Origin: Promethearchaeota archaeon | GTDB lineage: Archaea; Asgardarchaeota; Lokiarchaeia; Sigyniarchaeales; SOKP01 | DNA: 64,000 nt | Reading direction: 5' to 3' | Assembly: GCA_019058445.1 (NCBI GenBank) | Contig: JAHPZA010000010.1 | Span: 310,001-374,000 of the forward strand | Shown: positions 63,747 through 64,000 of the stretch, piece by piece | Position numbering within the stretch: the first letter of the stretch is position 1 | Layout of the letters: every line of letters starts with the position of its first letter | The notes under the pieces: generated by a model | Database searches by the model: none | The model's input: only the letters and a program-made list of their open reading frames with translations | What the model was told of the DNA's origin: nothing | Made by a program: the position numbers and the translations under genes

Positions 63747-64000
63747 ATTGTTGTAATGAAATTTGGAGGCAGTTGTTTAGTTGATGAGAAGGCGTTTAGT
63801 AAAATTCTTGATATCACTAATCTATATAAAAATGACCAAAAAATATATGTTGCTTCAGCATTTAATGGAATTACTGATTTATTATTGAATACAGCGAGTA
63901 ATTTAAAAGATTCCAAAAAGATTATTGACAATCTAGCCCTGATTGAAAAAAAACATTTTGATGTAATTGAACAGATATTTGATGAGAACTCCAGCCAACT
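63744..64000 (+). CDS. Aspartate kinase, truncated at window end
   Basis: The frame from TTG 63744 is open to the end of the window (about 85 residues). It begins (M)IVVMKFGGSCLVDEKAFSKI, with the KFGGS nucleotide-binding motif near the N-terminus that defines aspartate kinases, and continues KIYVASAFNGITDLLLNTAS, the usual V-x-S-A-x-x-G-x-T-D-x-L segment. It catalyses the first step from aspartate to lysine, threonine and methionine. The catalytic and regulatory (ACT) parts lie beyond the window, so a fusion or an isozyme type cannot be judged. Confidence 0.87.
   Translation, partial: MIVVMKFGGSCLVDEKAFSKILDITNLYKNDQKIYVASAFNGITDLLLNTASNLKDSKKIIDNLALIEKKHFDVIEQIFDENSSQ

Noticed and set aside
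1..64000. CRISPR arrays, tRNA or rRNA genes
   Set aside because: No regularly spaced direct repeats and no tRNA- or rRNA-like segments were noticed by eye; a covariance-model search would be needed to exclude small RNAs.

Overview
The window is a strongly AT-rich archaeal contig segment, most likely from an Asgard archaeon (Lokiarchaeia-like). The best clue is at the right end: a Roadblock/LC7-type protein directly upstream of a longin-domain small GTPase with Arf/Rab-type motifs (GFSGVGKT, WDFAGQE, NKQDLPEA). A UPF0280 (ApbE-like) protein and TATA-like elements placed for leaderless transcripts also fit an archaeon. No rRNA, tRNA, CRISPR array or intact insertion sequence was seen. The lineage is an inference from gene content, not from a marker gene.

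Positions 1 to about 58900 are one long surface-polymer island. It holds many GT4 and CgeB-type glycosyltransferases, two sugar-nucleotide epimerases, three sulfotransferases, three polysaccharide-deacetylase-fold proteins and a Wzx-like flippase. It also holds two paralogous ABC-2 export systems, GT9 and GT2-type transferases, two GT-C-like membrane proteins and two membrane-anchored CotH-kinase-family proteins. Gene orientation changes often and paralogues are frequent: tandem GT4 genes, a fused TagB/TagF-like doublet, duplicated ABC modules. Three decayed gene pieces lie in the gaps: a TagB-like 5' end at 23214, an MFS transporter 5' end near 24808-25081, and an ABC-ATPase 3' end at 41789-41990. 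The island has therefore been reshaped by duplication and deletion.

The centre of interest is 23535-31406. A 2-aminoethylphosphonate (AEP) pathway is complete on paper: PEP mutase fused to a nucleotidyltransferase, phosphonopyruvate decarboxylase, a PntC-like cytidylyltransferase and AEP transaminase. It is bracketed by two paralogous TagB/TagF-type (CDP-glycerol glycerophosphotransferase family) genes in the same orientation. The simplest reading is that AEP is made, activated as CMP-AEP, and placed on an extracellular glycan or lipid, possibly by the TagB-like enzymes, in a teichoic-acid-like manner. The transfer step is inference.

Other modules: a methyltransferase, a Kdo-kinase-like protein with altered catalytic residues and a small deacetylase-fold protein (20800-22975, minus strand); a radical SAM/SPASM enzyme next to a deacetylase (31519-33557); ABC ATPase/permease pairs with a divergent second permease at 34788-37509 and again at 41992-46086; and an AsnB-like amide synthetase, a LicC/PntC-like nucleotidyltransferase and an alpha/beta hydrolase in series (50891-54116).

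From 58914 on the content is housekeeping or regulatory: UPF0280, Roadblock protein, longin-GTPase with a long disordered tail, a PHP phosphoesterase, and an aspartate kinase cut by the window end. The Roadblock and GTPase genes have no ATG, GTG or TTG that would give a full domain. They appear to start at ATT and ATA, each 7 nt after a Shine-Dalgarno match.
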